This document shows positions 8,172-17,385 of a DNA stretch of 64,000 nt, in pieces (position 1 is the stretch's first letter; each line of letters begins with the position of its first letter). Source of the DNA: Acidaminococcus intestini DSM 21505. Lineage in GTDB: Bacteria; Bacillota; Negativicutes; Acidaminococcales; Acidaminococcaceae. Where the stretch lies: the NCBI RefSeq assembly GCF_000425045.1, contig NZ_AULA01000006.1, forward strand, positions 34,052 to 98,051. The letters are read 5' to 3'. The notes under the pieces were generated by a model. That model had not been told where the DNA came from, ran no database searches, and saw only the letters and a list, made by a program, of their open reading frames with translations. Made by a program: the position numbers and the translations under genes.

Positions 8172-9473
8172 TTAACAGATGGATTGGTCATCTTCAACGC
8201 GAAGTACGTTGCTGATGCGATTGACGACTTTCGTTACTGCCAATTCCTTTGTGGCTTCTTCCAGGTCATAAACGGAAACAGGATGAGTAATTACAACAAT
8301 TTCTGCTAAATCACCTAATTTACGAGTCTGCAGGACATTGAAGAGACTGACCTCGTGTTTGCCAAAGACACTGGCAATCTGTGCCAATACACCAGGCGCT
8401 TCGTCGACGAGAAGGCGCACGTAAAACTGGGAGAAAACTTCCTCCTTAAGCGCCAGGGCTTTCTCTTCATAGCAGGTACAGCCAACCCTGCCATTGCATC
8501 CTTCACGGATGTTACGGGCACATTCAATGATATCACCGCACACCGCACTGGCCGTCGGAAAACGGCCGGCACCGCGGCCATAAAACATGGCCTCACCAAT
8601 GGGCTGACCTTCGATATAGACGGCATTAAAGACATCATCCACCGACGCAAGCGGGTGATTCTTACGAAGCATCGTTGGATGGACCCCCACAGAAATCTTC
8701 CCATTTTTCAACTGCTTGGCGATTCCCAAGAGTTTGATGGTGTAGCCCAGTTCCTCTGCATAGACGATATCACGAAGGGAGATCTTTTCAATACCTTCAA
8801 TTTCGACTTCATCCAAATGGACCCGTGTATTGAAGGCAATGGAAGAAAGGATGGCAATTTTTCGCGCTGCATCAAAGCCACCGATATCAGCGGTTGGATC
8901 CGACTCGGCATAACCTTTTTCCTGTGCCTGTTTGAGCACTTCTGTAAAATCCATATGCTCTTCAGTCATCCGGGTCAGCATGTAGTTCGTCGTCCCATTG
9001 ATAATTCCCATAATGAGGGAAATCCGGTTGCTTGCCAAGGATTCTTTCAGCGGTCGAATAATGGGGATTCCCCCAGCCACCGATGCCTCAAAAAGAAAAT
9101 CGACATGGTGGGCTGCTGCCAACTCAAAGAGTTCTTTCCCGTGAACAGCCACAACATCCTTATTGGCCGTAACAACGTTCTTACCGGCCAATAAGGCTTT
9201 TTTCATGTACTCAAGGGCAGGATGCTCCCTGCCAATCAGTTCAACAACAATATCAATATCAGGGTCACCGGTGATTTCTTCGATATCCGTGACAACTGGC
9301 AGGGACGGATCCAAAGCATGCACCTTTTCCGGATGCCTTGCCAACACCTTTTTGATACGGATAGGTGTCCCCACCCGTTCCGTAATGAGCGCTTCATGAT
9401 CTTTTAGGACAAGAATCACGCCTCCACCGACGGTTCCTGTGCCCAAAAGCCCAATATTGATTTCTTTTTTCAA
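8172..9473 (-). CDS. hom: homoserine dehydrogenase with ACT domain
   Basis: Reduces aspartate semialdehyde to homoserine with NAD(P)H, at the branch to threonine and methionine. It has an N-terminal Rossmann fold with GLLGTGTVGGG, a catalytic domain with the NGTTNYML motif, and a C-terminal ACT domain (about 350-433) that in this family mediates feedback inhibition by threonine. The start is placed at a TTG at 9473 (reading MKKEINIGLLG), because AAAGGGG lies 8 nt upstream and the family begins there; an ATG at 9503 would overlap the upstream gene by 17 bp and has no better site. The length of about 433 residues is typical. Confidence 0.94.
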   Translation of the reverse strand: MKKEINIGLLGTGTVGGGVILVLKDHEALITERVGTPIRIKKVLARHPEKVHALDPSLPVVTDIEEITGDPDIDIVVELIGREHPALEYMKKALLAGKNVVTANKDVVAVHGKELFELAAAHHVDFLFEASVAGGIPIIRPLKESLASNRISLIMGIINGTTNYMLTRMTEEHMDFTEVLKQAQEKGYAESDPTADIGGFDAARKIAILSSIAFNTRVHLDEVEIEGIEKISLRDIVYAEELGYTIKLLGIAKQLKNGKISVGVHPTMLRKNHPLASVDDVFNAVYIEGQPIGEAMFYGRGAGRFPTASAVCGDIIECARNIREGCNGRVGCTCYEEKALALKEEVFSQFYVRLLVDEAPGVLAQIASVFGKHEVSLFNVLQTRKLGDLAEIVVITHPVSVYDLEEATKELAVTKVVNRISNVLRVEDDQSIC

Positions 9474-9486
9474 AATAAGGACCCCT

Positions 9487-9939
9487 TTAATCGACCTGAC
9501 CAAGCACGTTCAGCCGTTTTACTCCTTCGATGAGGCGAACCTTATCCAAAAGGGCCTCCATATCGATGGTGAGGAATTTTGTTTCCACGGAAATGGTTGT
9601 GTTGGCAACACCCTGCAGGGGAACACCTTGGTTGATCGTGATAACACTTCCCCCATCAGCGGCAATTGTGTTGAGAACGCTAGAAAGAACACCTGGTTTG
9701 TGTTCCAGGAGCAGGGAAATAGTGATGACCTTTTCACGACTTGCATCATAGAAGGGAAAGACGTAATCCTTGTATTTGTAGTATGCACTACGGCTTAGCC
9801 CAACCTTTGCAACAGCTTCATTGACAGTCTTAAGTTTACCGCGTTTGAGGATTTCCTTGACCATAATGGTTTTTTTGATGGCTTCAGGTAGGATTTCCTC
9901 TCTGACTAAATAGGACTCTGATTTTTTTTCGTTTGTCAT
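9487..9939 (-). CDS. ACT domain protein, PheB/UPF0735 family
   Basis: A small protein of about 150 residues. The N-terminal part (about 20-65: LKTVNEAVAKVGLSRSAYYK) looks like a helix-turn-helix. It is followed by a C-terminal ACT domain (about 70-145) with the typical LLLEHKPGVLSSVLNTIA opening. The family is annotated as PheB in Bacillus and is widely found next to hom and thrB, so an amino-acid-sensing regulatory role for this operon is reasonable but not shown. The start is placed at the ATG at 9939, with AAAAGGAT about 9 nt upstream; an upstream ATG (9960) has no site. It ends 13 bp before hom begins. Confidence 0.88.
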   Translation of the reverse strand: MTNEKKSESYLVREEILPEAIKKTIMVKEILKRGKLKTVNEAVAKVGLSRSAYYKYKDYVFPFYDASREKVITISLLLEHKPGVLSSVLNTIAADGGSVITINQGVPLQGVANTTISVETKFLTIDMEALLDKVRLIEGVKRLNVLGQVD

Positions 9940-9986
9940 GTTGCATCTATCCTTTTCCAAAGAATGTTTATCCTTTCTAGAAGGAC

Positions 9987-10015
9987 ATTATATCATAATT
10001 CAATAATTAGTTCCA
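9987..10015 (-). promoter_or_regulatory. extended -10 promoter for the ACT-hom-thrB operon
   Basis: On the minus strand TGATATAAT (TG plus perfect -10, hexamer 9987-9992) with a weak TGGAAC at -35 (10010-10015), 17 bp apart. It overlaps the end of gpsA. I saw no T-box or threonine leader between it and the first gene. Confidence 0.55.
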
Positions 10016-11002
10016 CTCTTTCTTCCCCGATCGTGACATAAGATCATGGGCCGCAAGAGTGATTTCCTTATGATGGTACAGAACTTCATAAAGTTGATCG
10101 ATAATAGGCATTTCGACACCAAGTCTGTGAGAAAGGGCATAAACGGTCTTTGTCGTACTCATGCCTTCAATGACCATATGGGTCCCTTGCTCTATGTCCT
10201 TGGCAGCTTTTCCTTGGGCAAGCAAGGTGCCTGCCGTATGGTTGCGGCTCAAAGGACTTGTGCAGGTCGCGACAAGATCTCCGATTCCACTTAGCCCGGC
10301 AAAAGTTTCCTGATGGGCTCCCAATTTAAGCCCAAGTCTTGTCATTTCTGCAAGGGCTCGGGTAATGAGAGCTGCCTGACTGTTTTCACCAAGCCCCAGA
10401 CCCGAAATCATCCCTGTCACAAGGGCATAGCAGTTTTTCAGGGCACCGCATAACTGAACGCCAAGGATATCGTCTGAAATATAGGGCCGAAAATATCCAT
10501 TGAGGAACAGATCCTGCAGGATTTTTGCTGCCTTTGGATCTTTTGAGGCGATGACGGAAGCACTTGGCTGCTTTTGGGCAAGTTCCTTAGCAAGATTGGG
10601 GCCGCTTAATGCTGCGATGGCCTGTGCCTCAGGAAAATAGTGTTCCAACACATCCGACATCAGCTTTCCCGTTTCCCGAGAGAATCCTTTTGTACAGGTA
10701 AGAAGGATCTTTCCTTTCCCTTTCGTAACCCTGGAAAGGTCACTGCATACAGTCCCCATCCCCTTTGATGGGACAACAAAGACAAGGACCTCCGCTGTTC
10801 CCACCCATTGAAAATCATGGGTTACATGAATGGATGGTGAAAGCGTAAGGTCTGGCAGATAATCGTTATTGATCCGCGTCTGTTCAATGAGCGCGGCTTT
10901 TTCTGGATTCCGAGCCCAAAGCACGACGTCATGGCCATTATCAGCAAGGATTTTCGAAAGGACGGTTCCCCAGCTTCCTGCACCAATTACAGCGATGGAC
11001 AT
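10007..11002 (-). CDS. gpsA: glycerol-3-phosphate dehydrogenase [NAD(P)+]
   Basis: Makes sn-glycerol 3-phosphate from dihydroxyacetone phosphate for phospholipid synthesis. The 331-residue protein begins with the NAD-binding GAGSWGTVLS motif (about 7-16). It has the GPNLAKELA segment, the catalytic-lysine region GALKNCYAL, and the C-terminal GLSGIGDLVATCTSPLSRN motif. The ATG follows AAGGAGG. It is the last gene of the long lipid/cell-cycle run and lies 10 bp after plsY, so acyl acceptor and acyltransferase are made together. Confidence 0.97.
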   Translation of the reverse strand: MSIAVIGAGSWGTVLSKILADNGHDVVLWARNPEKAALIEQTRINNDYLPDLTLSPSIHVTHDFQWVGTAEVLVFVVPSKGMGTVCSDLSRVTKGKGKILLTCTKGFSRETGKLMSDVLEHYFPEAQAIAALSGPNLAKELAQKQPSASVIASKDPKAAKILQDLFLNGYFRPYISDDILGVQLCGALKNCYALVTGMISGLGLGENSQAALITRALAEMTRLGLKLGAHQETFAGLSGIGDLVATCTSPLSRNHTAGTLLAQGKAAKDIEQGTHMVIEGMSTTKTVYALSHRLGVEMPIIDQLYEVLYHHKEITLAAHDLMSRSGKKEWN

Positions 11003-11012
11003 GGTTTCCTCC

Positions 11013-11627
11013 TTATTTTTTATCTTTCACGGACAGATGACCTTCCCGAATTTTGTTTTCCGTGCCGTGAAAGAGTCGGACCATATTTTCATAATGGCGG
11101 ACAATGACAACAGCAGCGATGATTGCCGTAAAAATAACAAGAGGAAGATCGTAGCCTAAATAATAGGCGCCAAGAGGTGCGCAAAAGGCAGCCACAATGG
11201 AACCCAACGAGACATAGCGTGTGACAAAGACGATGGCAAGCCATACGGTGAGGGCAAAAACAGAAACATCAGGCATGAAATAAAGCAGGACACCAAGCCC
11301 GGTAGCAACGCCTCGTCCGCCTTTAAAATGGAGGAAACAGGAAAAACTGTGCCCCAAGATGGAGGCAGCTGCACAAGCAAGCTGCGGCCAAAGGTCAGTG
11401 GACACAAAACGGCTAACCAACAAAAGAGCCACAACGCCCTTGCCCAGATCCCCCAATAGGACCAGGGAAGCCATGCGCGCACCGACCGTTCGAAAGACGT
11501 TCGTCGTCCCAATATTATGGCTTCCGTACTGCCTAATATCAATGCCGCAGATGGCTTTTACAAATACGAGGCCACAAGGAATGGACCCCATGAAATACCC
11601 GATAAGAGCTCCTAACAATACACTCAT
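11013..11627 (-). CDS. plsY: glycerol-3-phosphate acyltransferase PlsY
   Basis: An integral membrane enzyme that transfers an acyl group from acyl-phosphate to glycerol 3-phosphate, giving lysophosphatidate. At 204 residues and about five membrane helices it has the usual size. The three PlsY motifs are present: GSIPCGLVF near residue 15, GSHNIGTTNVFRTVG near 35-49, and HFKGGRGVATGLGVL near 103-117. It sits between der and gpsA; plsC, the next acyltransferase of the pathway, is 4.5 kb upstream in the same run. Confidence 0.96.
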   Translation of the reverse strand: MSVLLGALIGYFMGSIPCGLVFVKAICGIDIRQYGSHNIGTTNVFRTVGARMASLVLLGDLGKGVVALLLVSRFVSTDLWPQLACAAASILGHSFSCFLHFKGGRGVATGLGVLLYFMPDVSVFALTVWLAIVFVTRYVSLGSIVAAFCAPLGAYYLGYDLPLVIFTAIIAAVVIVRHYENMVRLFHGTENKIREGHLSVKDKK

Positions 11628-11649
11628 TCCAATGCGCCTTCCTTATGGG

Positions 11650-12978
11650 TCAGTTATCTTCATTCTTACCGCGTACAATGAGATTGATGGGCGTTCCTTG
11701 GAATCCAAAGGCTTCCCTCAGCTTATTTTCAAGGTAACGCTGGTAGGAAAAGTGCATGATTTCCGGTTCATTGCAGAAAATCACGAAGGTCGGCGGTTTG
11801 ACCTTGACCTGGGTTGCATAAAGAATTTTCAGGTGCTTGCCCTTTTCCATGGGCGGTTGGTTCATAGCCACGGCATCGGTCACAACCTGATTGAGGACGG
11901 ATGTTGAAATCCGCATGGCATTAGCTTCGGCCGCATCTTTGATAAGATCGGGCAGGCGGCTGATGCGCTGCTGCGTCAGGGCCGAAACATAAACGACATT
12001 GGCATAAGGCATGAAGATGAGTTCTTTTCGAATAGTTTCCGTATAATGAACAGTTGACATCTCATCCTTTTGATACAGATCCCACTTATTGACAACAAGG
12101 ACAATACCCTTGCCTGCCTCGTGGGCATAGCCTGCAATCTTTTTATCCTGTTCGGTAACGCCATCAACGGCATCGAGGACCATGAGGACAACATCGGAAC
12201 GGTCCACTGCACGTAGGGTACGGATAATGCTGTACTTTTCAATCGGTTCATCGATTTTCCCTTTGCGGCGCATCCCTGCCGTATCGATGAAGAGGTAAGT
12301 CTGACCATCCTTCATGACAGGAACGTCAATGGCATCACGGGTTGTCCCTGCCACATCGCTGACGATGGAGCGGGTCTGCCCAATGATGTCATTGAAGATG
12401 GAGGATTTGCCCACATTCGGTCGTCCAATGATTGCAACCTTGATGACGTCATCATGATCATCATCATCGGATTCATCCTCATCAGGAAAGTGGGATACAA
12501 CGGCATCAAGCAGGTCGCCGAGGTTAAGTCGGTTGGACGCCGAAATCATATAGGGTTCTCCAATGCCCAGGTTATAGAATTCATAGGCTTCCAGTTCCTG
12601 GGTCGGCGTATCGGCTTTATTAACAGCAAGGACGACCGGTTTTTGGGCCATACGGATCAGTTTGGCCACTTCTTGGTCTTCTGTCGTAACCCCTGTACGG
12701 GCGTCACAGACAAAGAGGATGACATCGGCTTCCTTGATGGCAATCTTAGCCTGCTCCCGGATGGAAACGGCAATGGAGTCGGTATTGGCAATTTCAATCC
12801 CGCCCGTATCGACCATCATGAAGCGGCGGTCGAGCCATTCTGCTTCGGCATAAAGCCGGTCCCGCGTGACACCCGGCGTATCTTCCACAATGGAGATGCG
12901 GCTGTCCGCAAAAATATTGAATAAAGTTGACTTGCCGACATTCGGTCTGCCGACAATGGCAACAATGGGTTTACTCAT
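11650..12978 (-). CDS. der: ribosome biogenesis GTPase Der (EngA)
   Basis: An essential tandem-GTPase protein that helps mature the 50S subunit. It has two G domains, each with GRPNVGKS (about residue 10 and again near 183), DTPG/DTAG motifs and NKAD/NKWD specificity motifs, then a C-terminal KH-like domain (about 355-442). An acidic linker of Asp and Glu residues separates the G domains. The start at 12978 (MSKPIVAIVGRPN) has AGAGGA about 6 nt upstream and fits the family; an ATG 18 bp further upstream would overlap fni. Its length is about 442 residues. Confidence 0.97.
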   Translation of the reverse strand: MSKPIVAIVGRPNVGKSTLFNIFADSRISIVEDTPGVTRDRLYAEAEWLDRRFMMVDTGGIEIANTDSIAVSIREQAKIAIKEADVILFVCDARTGVTTEDQEVAKLIRMAQKPVVLAVNKADTPTQELEAYEFYNLGIGEPYMISASNRLNLGDLLDAVVSHFPDEDESDDDDHDDVIKVAIIGRPNVGKSSIFNDIIGQTRSIVSDVAGTTRDAIDVPVMKDGQTYLFIDTAGMRRKGKIDEPIEKYSIIRTLRAVDRSDVVLMVLDAVDGVTEQDKKIAGYAHEAGKGIVLVVNKWDLYQKDEMSTVHYTETIRKELIFMPYANVVYVSALTQQRISRLPDLIKDAAEANAMRISTSVLNQVVTDAVAMNQPPMEKGKHLKILYATQVKVKPPTFVIFCNEPEIMHFSYQRYLENKLREAFGFQGTPINLIVRGKNEDN

Positions 12979-12992
12979 ATAGGATTCCTCTT

Positions 12993-14042
12993 TCAATCAT
13001 TCTGGTCATACTTCCGGAGCCATGAAACAGCTTGGGCCGTCTCGCCGGTTAGATAATATCGCGCCTCGTGAAGATCCCTGAAGGTTCTGCAGCCAAGAAG
13101 GGTATAAAAGTCAAGAACCTTGTTCAGCAACCGCTGCAGAAAATGAATGGTTTCCTCAGTTCCTTCCTGCTGAATCTTTTGCAGCAGATTACCTGCCATG
13201 GCAACCGCTGAAGCCCCAAGGACCTGGGCCTTGACCACATCAAGGGCGCTCCTGATGCCTCCTGAGGCAATGACCCCATTTCCCCAACCAACCGTCTGTA
13301 CGACGGATAGCAGGGACAGGACCGTGGGGATGCCCCATTCCGAGAGCTCTTCATTGCCTTCTGGGTAACGCTGATGCTCGATGGCAGGGAAATTGGTTCC
13401 CCCTGCCCCACCAATATCAAGGAGTGTTACGCCAACATCAAGGAGGTCCTGGGCCTCTTTTTTGGCCATGCCGCAGCCTGTTTCCTTGACAATAACAGGG
13501 ACCCCAACACCTTGTACCATAGCTTCTATATGAGATAGGCAGTTCGAAAAGTCCCGATCCCCTTCTTCCATCGCAAGTTCCTGGGCAGGATTCAAATGAA
13601 TCTGAAGGGCGTCGGCAGAAATCATGTCAATAGCGGCCTTTGCCTGCTCTACAGAGGCAAAAGCACTTAAATTAGCAAAGATGAGCCCCTTGGGATTGCA
13701 CTTTCGGACAATCGTATAGCTATCTCGATGAAGCCCCGTTCGCACCGTACCAAATTGGGAACCAACGGCCATGGCTGAACCCGTTTCGCGGGCGACAATG
13801 GCCAGTGATTCATTGATTTTTGCGACCGCGTCTGCCCCGCCTGTGATGGCATTGATGATAATCGGATGGGCCAGAGCGGGCAGGCCTGGCAGTAAGCAAG
13901 TCAGGTCCACCTCATTACGGCAGATGCCTGACAGGCAATGATGAAGCAAATGAACGTCAGAAAAGCCGGAAGCGCAAGGCCCATCCCCGACACAAAGTGC
14001 GTATCGGATATGATCGAGCTTACGACTTTCCCGGCTTTTCAT
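12993..14042 (-). CDS. fni: type 2 isopentenyl-diphosphate isomerase (FMN)
   Basis: Interconverts isopentenyl and dimethylallyl diphosphate using reduced FMN. A TIM-barrel protein of 349 residues with the type 2 signature elements: INAITGG (about 63-69), an MAVGSQ region, the HLNPAQE motif carrying the metal/substrate-binding Gln-Glu, VKETGCGM, GGAGGTNF and ASGGIRSALDV (phosphate binding for FMN). It lies 15 bp downstream of ispH, the enzyme that makes both of its substrates in the MEP pathway, so the last two steps of isoprenoid precursor supply are adjacent. Confidence 0.95.
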   Translation of the reverse strand: MKSRESRKLDHIRYALCVGDGPCASGFSDVHLLHHCLSGICRNEVDLTCLLPGLPALAHPIIINAITGGADAVAKINESLAIVARETGSAMAVGSQFGTVRTGLHRDSYTIVRKCNPKGLIFANLSAFASVEQAKAAIDMISADALQIHLNPAQELAMEEGDRDFSNCLSHIEAMVQGVGVPVIVKETGCGMAKKEAQDLLDVGVTLLDIGGAGGTNFPAIEHQRYPEGNEELSEWGIPTVLSLLSVVQTVGWGNGVIASGGIRSALDVVKAQVLGASAVAMAGNLLQKIQQEGTEETIHFLQRLLNKVLDFYTLLGCRTFRDLHEARYYLTGETAQAVSWLRKYDQND

Positions 14043-14057
14043 TGGAGACTCCTTTAA

Positions 14058-16100
14058 TTAGTTGGCTTCGTTTTCTACCTCAGCGAGTTTTTCACCCAGA
14101 TCCTGGGAGAGAGCGCCTTTTTTGCCTAGGTACTGGCTCATTTCAGCCTTTTCAGCATCTTCCTTTGCTTTGGTGATGCTGAGGGCAATCTTCTTATGTT
14201 CCGTGTCAACACGCAGAACCTTGACCTTGACTTCCTGACCAACTTCCAGAACATCTTCCGGTTTTTCGATACGCTGTTCGGAAATTTCGGAGATGTGGAT
14301 CATGCCTTCGTTCTTATCATTCAATTTGACAATCGCACCGAAGGGAAGGAAGCGAAGAACCGTACCGGTAACAATGTCACCGACATGGATGTTCTTTGCA
14401 GCAGCCTGCCAAGGATCTTCCTGAAGCGCTTTAACAGAAAGGCTAATACGGCCTTTTTCAGCGTCGAGGCCTTTGATGTAGACTTCAACTTTGTCACCGA
14501 CTTTGTAGAGATCGGCCGGTTTGACGCTACGATCCCAGGAAATTTCAGAGATATGAACAAGGCCCTGAACAAAAGGTGCAATTTCAACGAACATCCCGAA
14601 ATCGACGATGCTCCGAATCGTCCCTTCAACAGTTTCACCTTCATGGAAGGTTTCAAAAGCCTTATCCATGGCTTCCTTGCGTTCTTCTTCACGGCGAGCG
14701 CGTTCTTCCTTATAGGCAGCGTTTCTGGCAGCACGTTCTTCTCTCAGGACATTTCTGCGGGAGAAGACAAGACGTTTCTTTTCAGGGTTGATTTCAAGAA
14801 GGGAAACTTCAAGTTCCTTACCTTCATATTCCTTGACATCATCCACATGTCTAAGATCAAGGTGAGAAGCAGGGATGAATCCTGTTAGGCCTTCATAGGC
14901 AACGGTCAGGCCGCCTTTAACGGCACGCAGGCCTTTAACGGTAACCACTTTCTTTTCATCAGTGAATTCTTCCGGCAGTTTCAGCCAAGCCTGGTCAGCT
15001 TCAGCTCTCGTCTTGGAAAGAACAACGAGACCATCCTGATTTTCGCTGGCAATGACTTTCAGCGTGACCTTATCGCCTTTATTTACAGTGGGAGCGACGG
15101 TTTCCTTGGTACCACCCTGAACCCATTGGTCAAAGGGTACGGAACCTTCGCTCTGGTAACCAAAGTTAACAACCACTTCATCTTTGGTTACGTCGATGAC
15201 CGTGCCCTCAACAATCATACCAATGTGCAGTTTCATGCTTTCTTCTTGTCCCAACAGTTCTTCCATCGTTTCCATAGCTACAATAGCCTCCTCAATAATT
15301 TCCTGCGGTGTAGATGCACCAGCAGTAATGCCAATTTTTTCTGCTCCGGCAAGCATGGATAAGGTAATCTCGCTAGCGTCCTGCAAAAGATAGGTTCGGG
15401 GATTGATAGGGCGTGCAAGTTCCGCCAAATGGCGTGTGTTGGCACTGTTTTTTCCGCCAAAGACAAAGAACGCGTCACAGTTTCCAGCAAGTTTCCTTGC
15501 TGCTTCCTGACGTTCAGCAGTGGCTGTACAGATGGTCCTTTCCACTTTGTAGTCACCAGATCGTTTCTCCTGCGACAGATGAAGCAGAAGGTTAAACTTC
15601 CCTGCCTCAAAAGTCGTCTGGCTCACTACACCAAACTTATCTCTTACAGGAAGAGATTCCAGGTCATCAGCTGTTTCGATGACCAGAGAATCCTTACCTG
15701 CCCAAGCCTTGATACTTTGCACCTCAGGATGACGCTTCTCCCCAATGATGATGACAAACCGACCTTCCTTGGAAAGGGCGGCGGCTGTCTTTTGTGCTTT
15801 CCGCACATGGGGGCAAGTGGCATCAATGATCTTAAGTCCTTTTTGTTCGGCTTCCTCATAAATTTGAGGAGCTGCACCATGGGAACGAAAGATAACCGTA
15901 TCACCAGCGGAAAAATCGGCCAGTGTTTCCTTGCATTGTACACCTTTTTGCGCGAGCGATTCCACAACCCGAGGGTTATGAACAATTTCACCTAGGGTGG
16001 CAATACTAGTATTATATCCTTTTACGTTCATTTGTGCAATGTCTATCGCACGTTTTACTCCATAACAAAATCCACAGGGATCTGCGACAATGATCTGCAT
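14058..16100 (-). CDS. ispH: IspH fused to ribosomal protein S1 (four S1 domains)
   Basis: A 680-residue fusion. Residues 1 to about 280 are 4-hydroxy-3-methylbut-2-enyl diphosphate reductase. The three iron-sulfur cysteines are at 12, 96 and 191 (an extra Cys at 9), with His 41, His 74, His 124 and Glu 126 of the substrate pocket. Residues from about 290 to 640 hold four S1 RNA-binding repeats (around 290-360, 373-446, 478-550 and 563-637), followed by an acidic tail. The second repeat is the most divergent, and a charged Arg/Glu-rich linker lies between repeats 2 and 3. This fusion is known from several Clostridia and Negativicutes, where it supplies both the MEP-pathway reductase and an S1-like protein. 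No internal stop or frameshift is seen. Confidence 0.95.
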   Translation of the reverse strand: MQIIVADPCGFCYGVKRAIDIAQMNVKGYNTSIATLGEIVHNPRVVESLAQKGVQCKETLADFSAGDTVIFRSHGAAPQIYEEAEQKGLKIIDATCPHVRKAQKTAAALSKEGRFVIIIGEKRHPEVQSIKAWAGKDSLVIETADDLESLPVRDKFGVVSQTTFEAGKFNLLLHLSQEKRSGDYKVERTICTATAERQEAARKLAGNCDAFFVFGGKNSANTRHLAELARPINPRTYLLQDASEITLSMLAGAEKIGITAGASTPQEIIEEAIVAMETMEELLGQEESMKLHIGMIVEGTVIDVTKDEVVVNFGYQSEGSVPFDQWVQGGTKETVAPTVNKGDKVTLKVIASENQDGLVVLSKTRAEADQAWLKLPEEFTDEKKVVTVKGLRAVKGGLTVAYEGLTGFIPASHLDLRHVDDVKEYEGKELEVSLLEINPEKKRLVFSRRNVLREERAARNAAYKEERARREEERKEAMDKAFETFHEGETVEGTIRSIVDFGMFVEIAPFVQGLVHISEISWDRSVKPADLYKVGDKVEVYIKGLDAEKGRISLSVKALQEDPWQAAAKNIHVGDIVTGTVLRFLPFGAIVKLNDKNEGMIHISEISEQRIEKPEDVLEVGQEVKVKVLRVDTEHKKIALSITKAKEDAEKAEMSQYLGKKGALSQDLGEKLAEVENEAN

Positions 16101-16103
16101 GGC

Positions 16104-16700
16104 TCAAATGCCCCCATTTTCCTTGATGAGACGGGATATTTCACCCATCAGTTCCTCCGTAAAGGCTTCCGTATCTTTTTTACTGCCTTCAGCCCCAAAG
16201 ACAGAAATAGGTTGACCAAAAACAACTTTGATATGGGGCCAGAAGCCTTTTTGAGCTCCCAGGTTGGACCCTAGGATGGCTGTGGGGACTACTTGTGCCT
16301 TTCCCTTGATGGCAATCGCCATGGCACCTGGTTCTGCTTTTCCGAGCTTTCCCGTCCGGATCCTGTGCCCTTCTGGAAAGATTCCAAGGACCTTACGGTC
16401 TTTCAGAAGTTTCAAGGCATGACGAATGGCATGCGTATCGGCAGCCCCGCGATGGACCGGAAAGGCGCCCAAGGAGCGGTAAAGCGTTCCTAGAACAGGA
16501 ACAAAAAGTTCTGATTTGGCCATAAAGTGAATGGGTCTTGAAGCCGCCGTTCCAATCATAGGAGGATCAAGGAGACTGACATGATTGGAAGCGATGACAA
16601 CAGGTCCTTCGTGAGGAATGTTTTCGCGGCCAATGGTCTCCAAACGGAAAAAGATGGAAAACAGTACTCTAAAAAGCAGCTGTACAAATCGGTACCACAT
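16104..16700 (-). CDS. plsC: 1-acyl-sn-glycerol-3-phosphate acyltransferase
   Basis: Adds the second acyl chain to form phosphatidic acid. A protein of about 198 residues with one N-terminal hydrophobic segment, the catalytic NHVSLLDPP motif (the HX4D box), FMAKSELF, and the FPEGHRIRTG motif for glycerol-phosphate binding. Two ATGs compete: 16700 has AAGGAG at about 11 nt, while 16709 is only 2 nt from it, so I favour 16700 (MWYRFVQLLF). It sits between cmk and ispH, with 3 bp to the latter. Confidence 0.93.
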   Translation of the reverse strand: MWYRFVQLLFRVLFSIFFRLETIGRENIPHEGPVVIASNHVSLLDPPMIGTAASRPIHFMAKSELFVPVLGTLYRSLGAFPVHRGAADTHAIRHALKLLKDRKVLGIFPEGHRIRTGKLGKAEPGAMAIAIKGKAQVVPTAILGSNLGAQKGFWPHIKVVFGQPISVFGAEGSKKDTEAFTEELMGEISRLIKENGGI

Positions 16701-16705
16701 GAGAT

Positions 16706-17371
16706 TCATCTCTCCTTTTTAGCCAAGGACAGGATTGTTTCCGCGACTTCCTGAATGGACATCTGTGTAGAATCAATGAGCACTGCATCATTTGCCTTTT
16801 TGAGAGGAGAAATCGCCCTTGTCTCATCTAAACGATCCCGCTCACTGATTCTCTTTTTAAGGTCTTCCAAAGAAACAGTCTCCCCCTTCACCTTAAGTTC
16901 CTCAAAGCGCCGGCGAGCCCGTTCTTCCACGGAGGCAGTCAAAAAGACCTTAAGCTGGGCATGCGGAAAGACGACCGTGCCAATATCACGTCCATCCATG
17001 ACAATCCCACCGTTTTTTCCCATCTTCCGCTGCTGAGCAACCATTGCTGTGCGAACGCCGCCATAGGCACTGACCTGTGAAACATTCCGGGAAACTTCAA
17101 GGCTACGAATGGCATCTGTAACTTCGTGATCATTGAGATAGACCTGGTTCCGGCCATCTTCATAGCGGAAAGAAATCTTGATGCCTTGGGCCATTTGAGT
17201 CGCAGCCGATTCTGTAAGAGAAAGTCCTGCAGTTAGGCAGGAAAGGGTCACAGCACGATACATGGCCCCTGTATCGATATAGGCATAGCCAAGACTGGCA
17301 GCGACTTTCTTTGCAATCGTGCTTTTCCCTGCTCCCGCAGGGCCATCTATAGCAATGATGATCTTTTTCAA
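16706..17371 (-). CDS. cmk: cytidylate kinase
   Basis: Phosphorylates CMP and dCMP to the diphosphates. About 221 residues, with the P-loop AIDGPAGAGKST at the start, YIDTGAMYRA, the DGRDIGTVVFP motif of the CMP-binding insert, and the LID segment RDRLDETRA. I place the start at a TTG at 17371 (reading MKKIIIAIDG), because AGAGGA lies 6 nt before it; an ATG at 17377 directly abuts that site and one at 17389 overlaps the upstream stop. It starts 14 bp after the flavoprotein gene. Confidence 0.94.
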   Translation of the reverse strand: MKKIIIAIDGPAGAGKSTIAKKVAASLGYAYIDTGAMYRAVTLSCLTAGLSLTESAATQMAQGIKISFRYEDGRNQVYLNDHEVTDAIRSLEVSRNVSQVSAYGGVRTAMVAQQRKMGKNGGIVMDGRDIGTVVFPHAQLKVFLTASVEERARRRFEELKVKGETVSLEDLKKRISERDRLDETRAISPLKKANDAVLIDSTQMSIQEVAETILSLAKKER

Positions 17372-17385
17372 TGTCATTCCTCTTT

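Noticed and set aside
9940..10006. Threonine leader or riboswitch before the ACT-hom-thrB operon
   Set aside because: The spacer is short, with no hairpin pair and no threonine-rich peptide.
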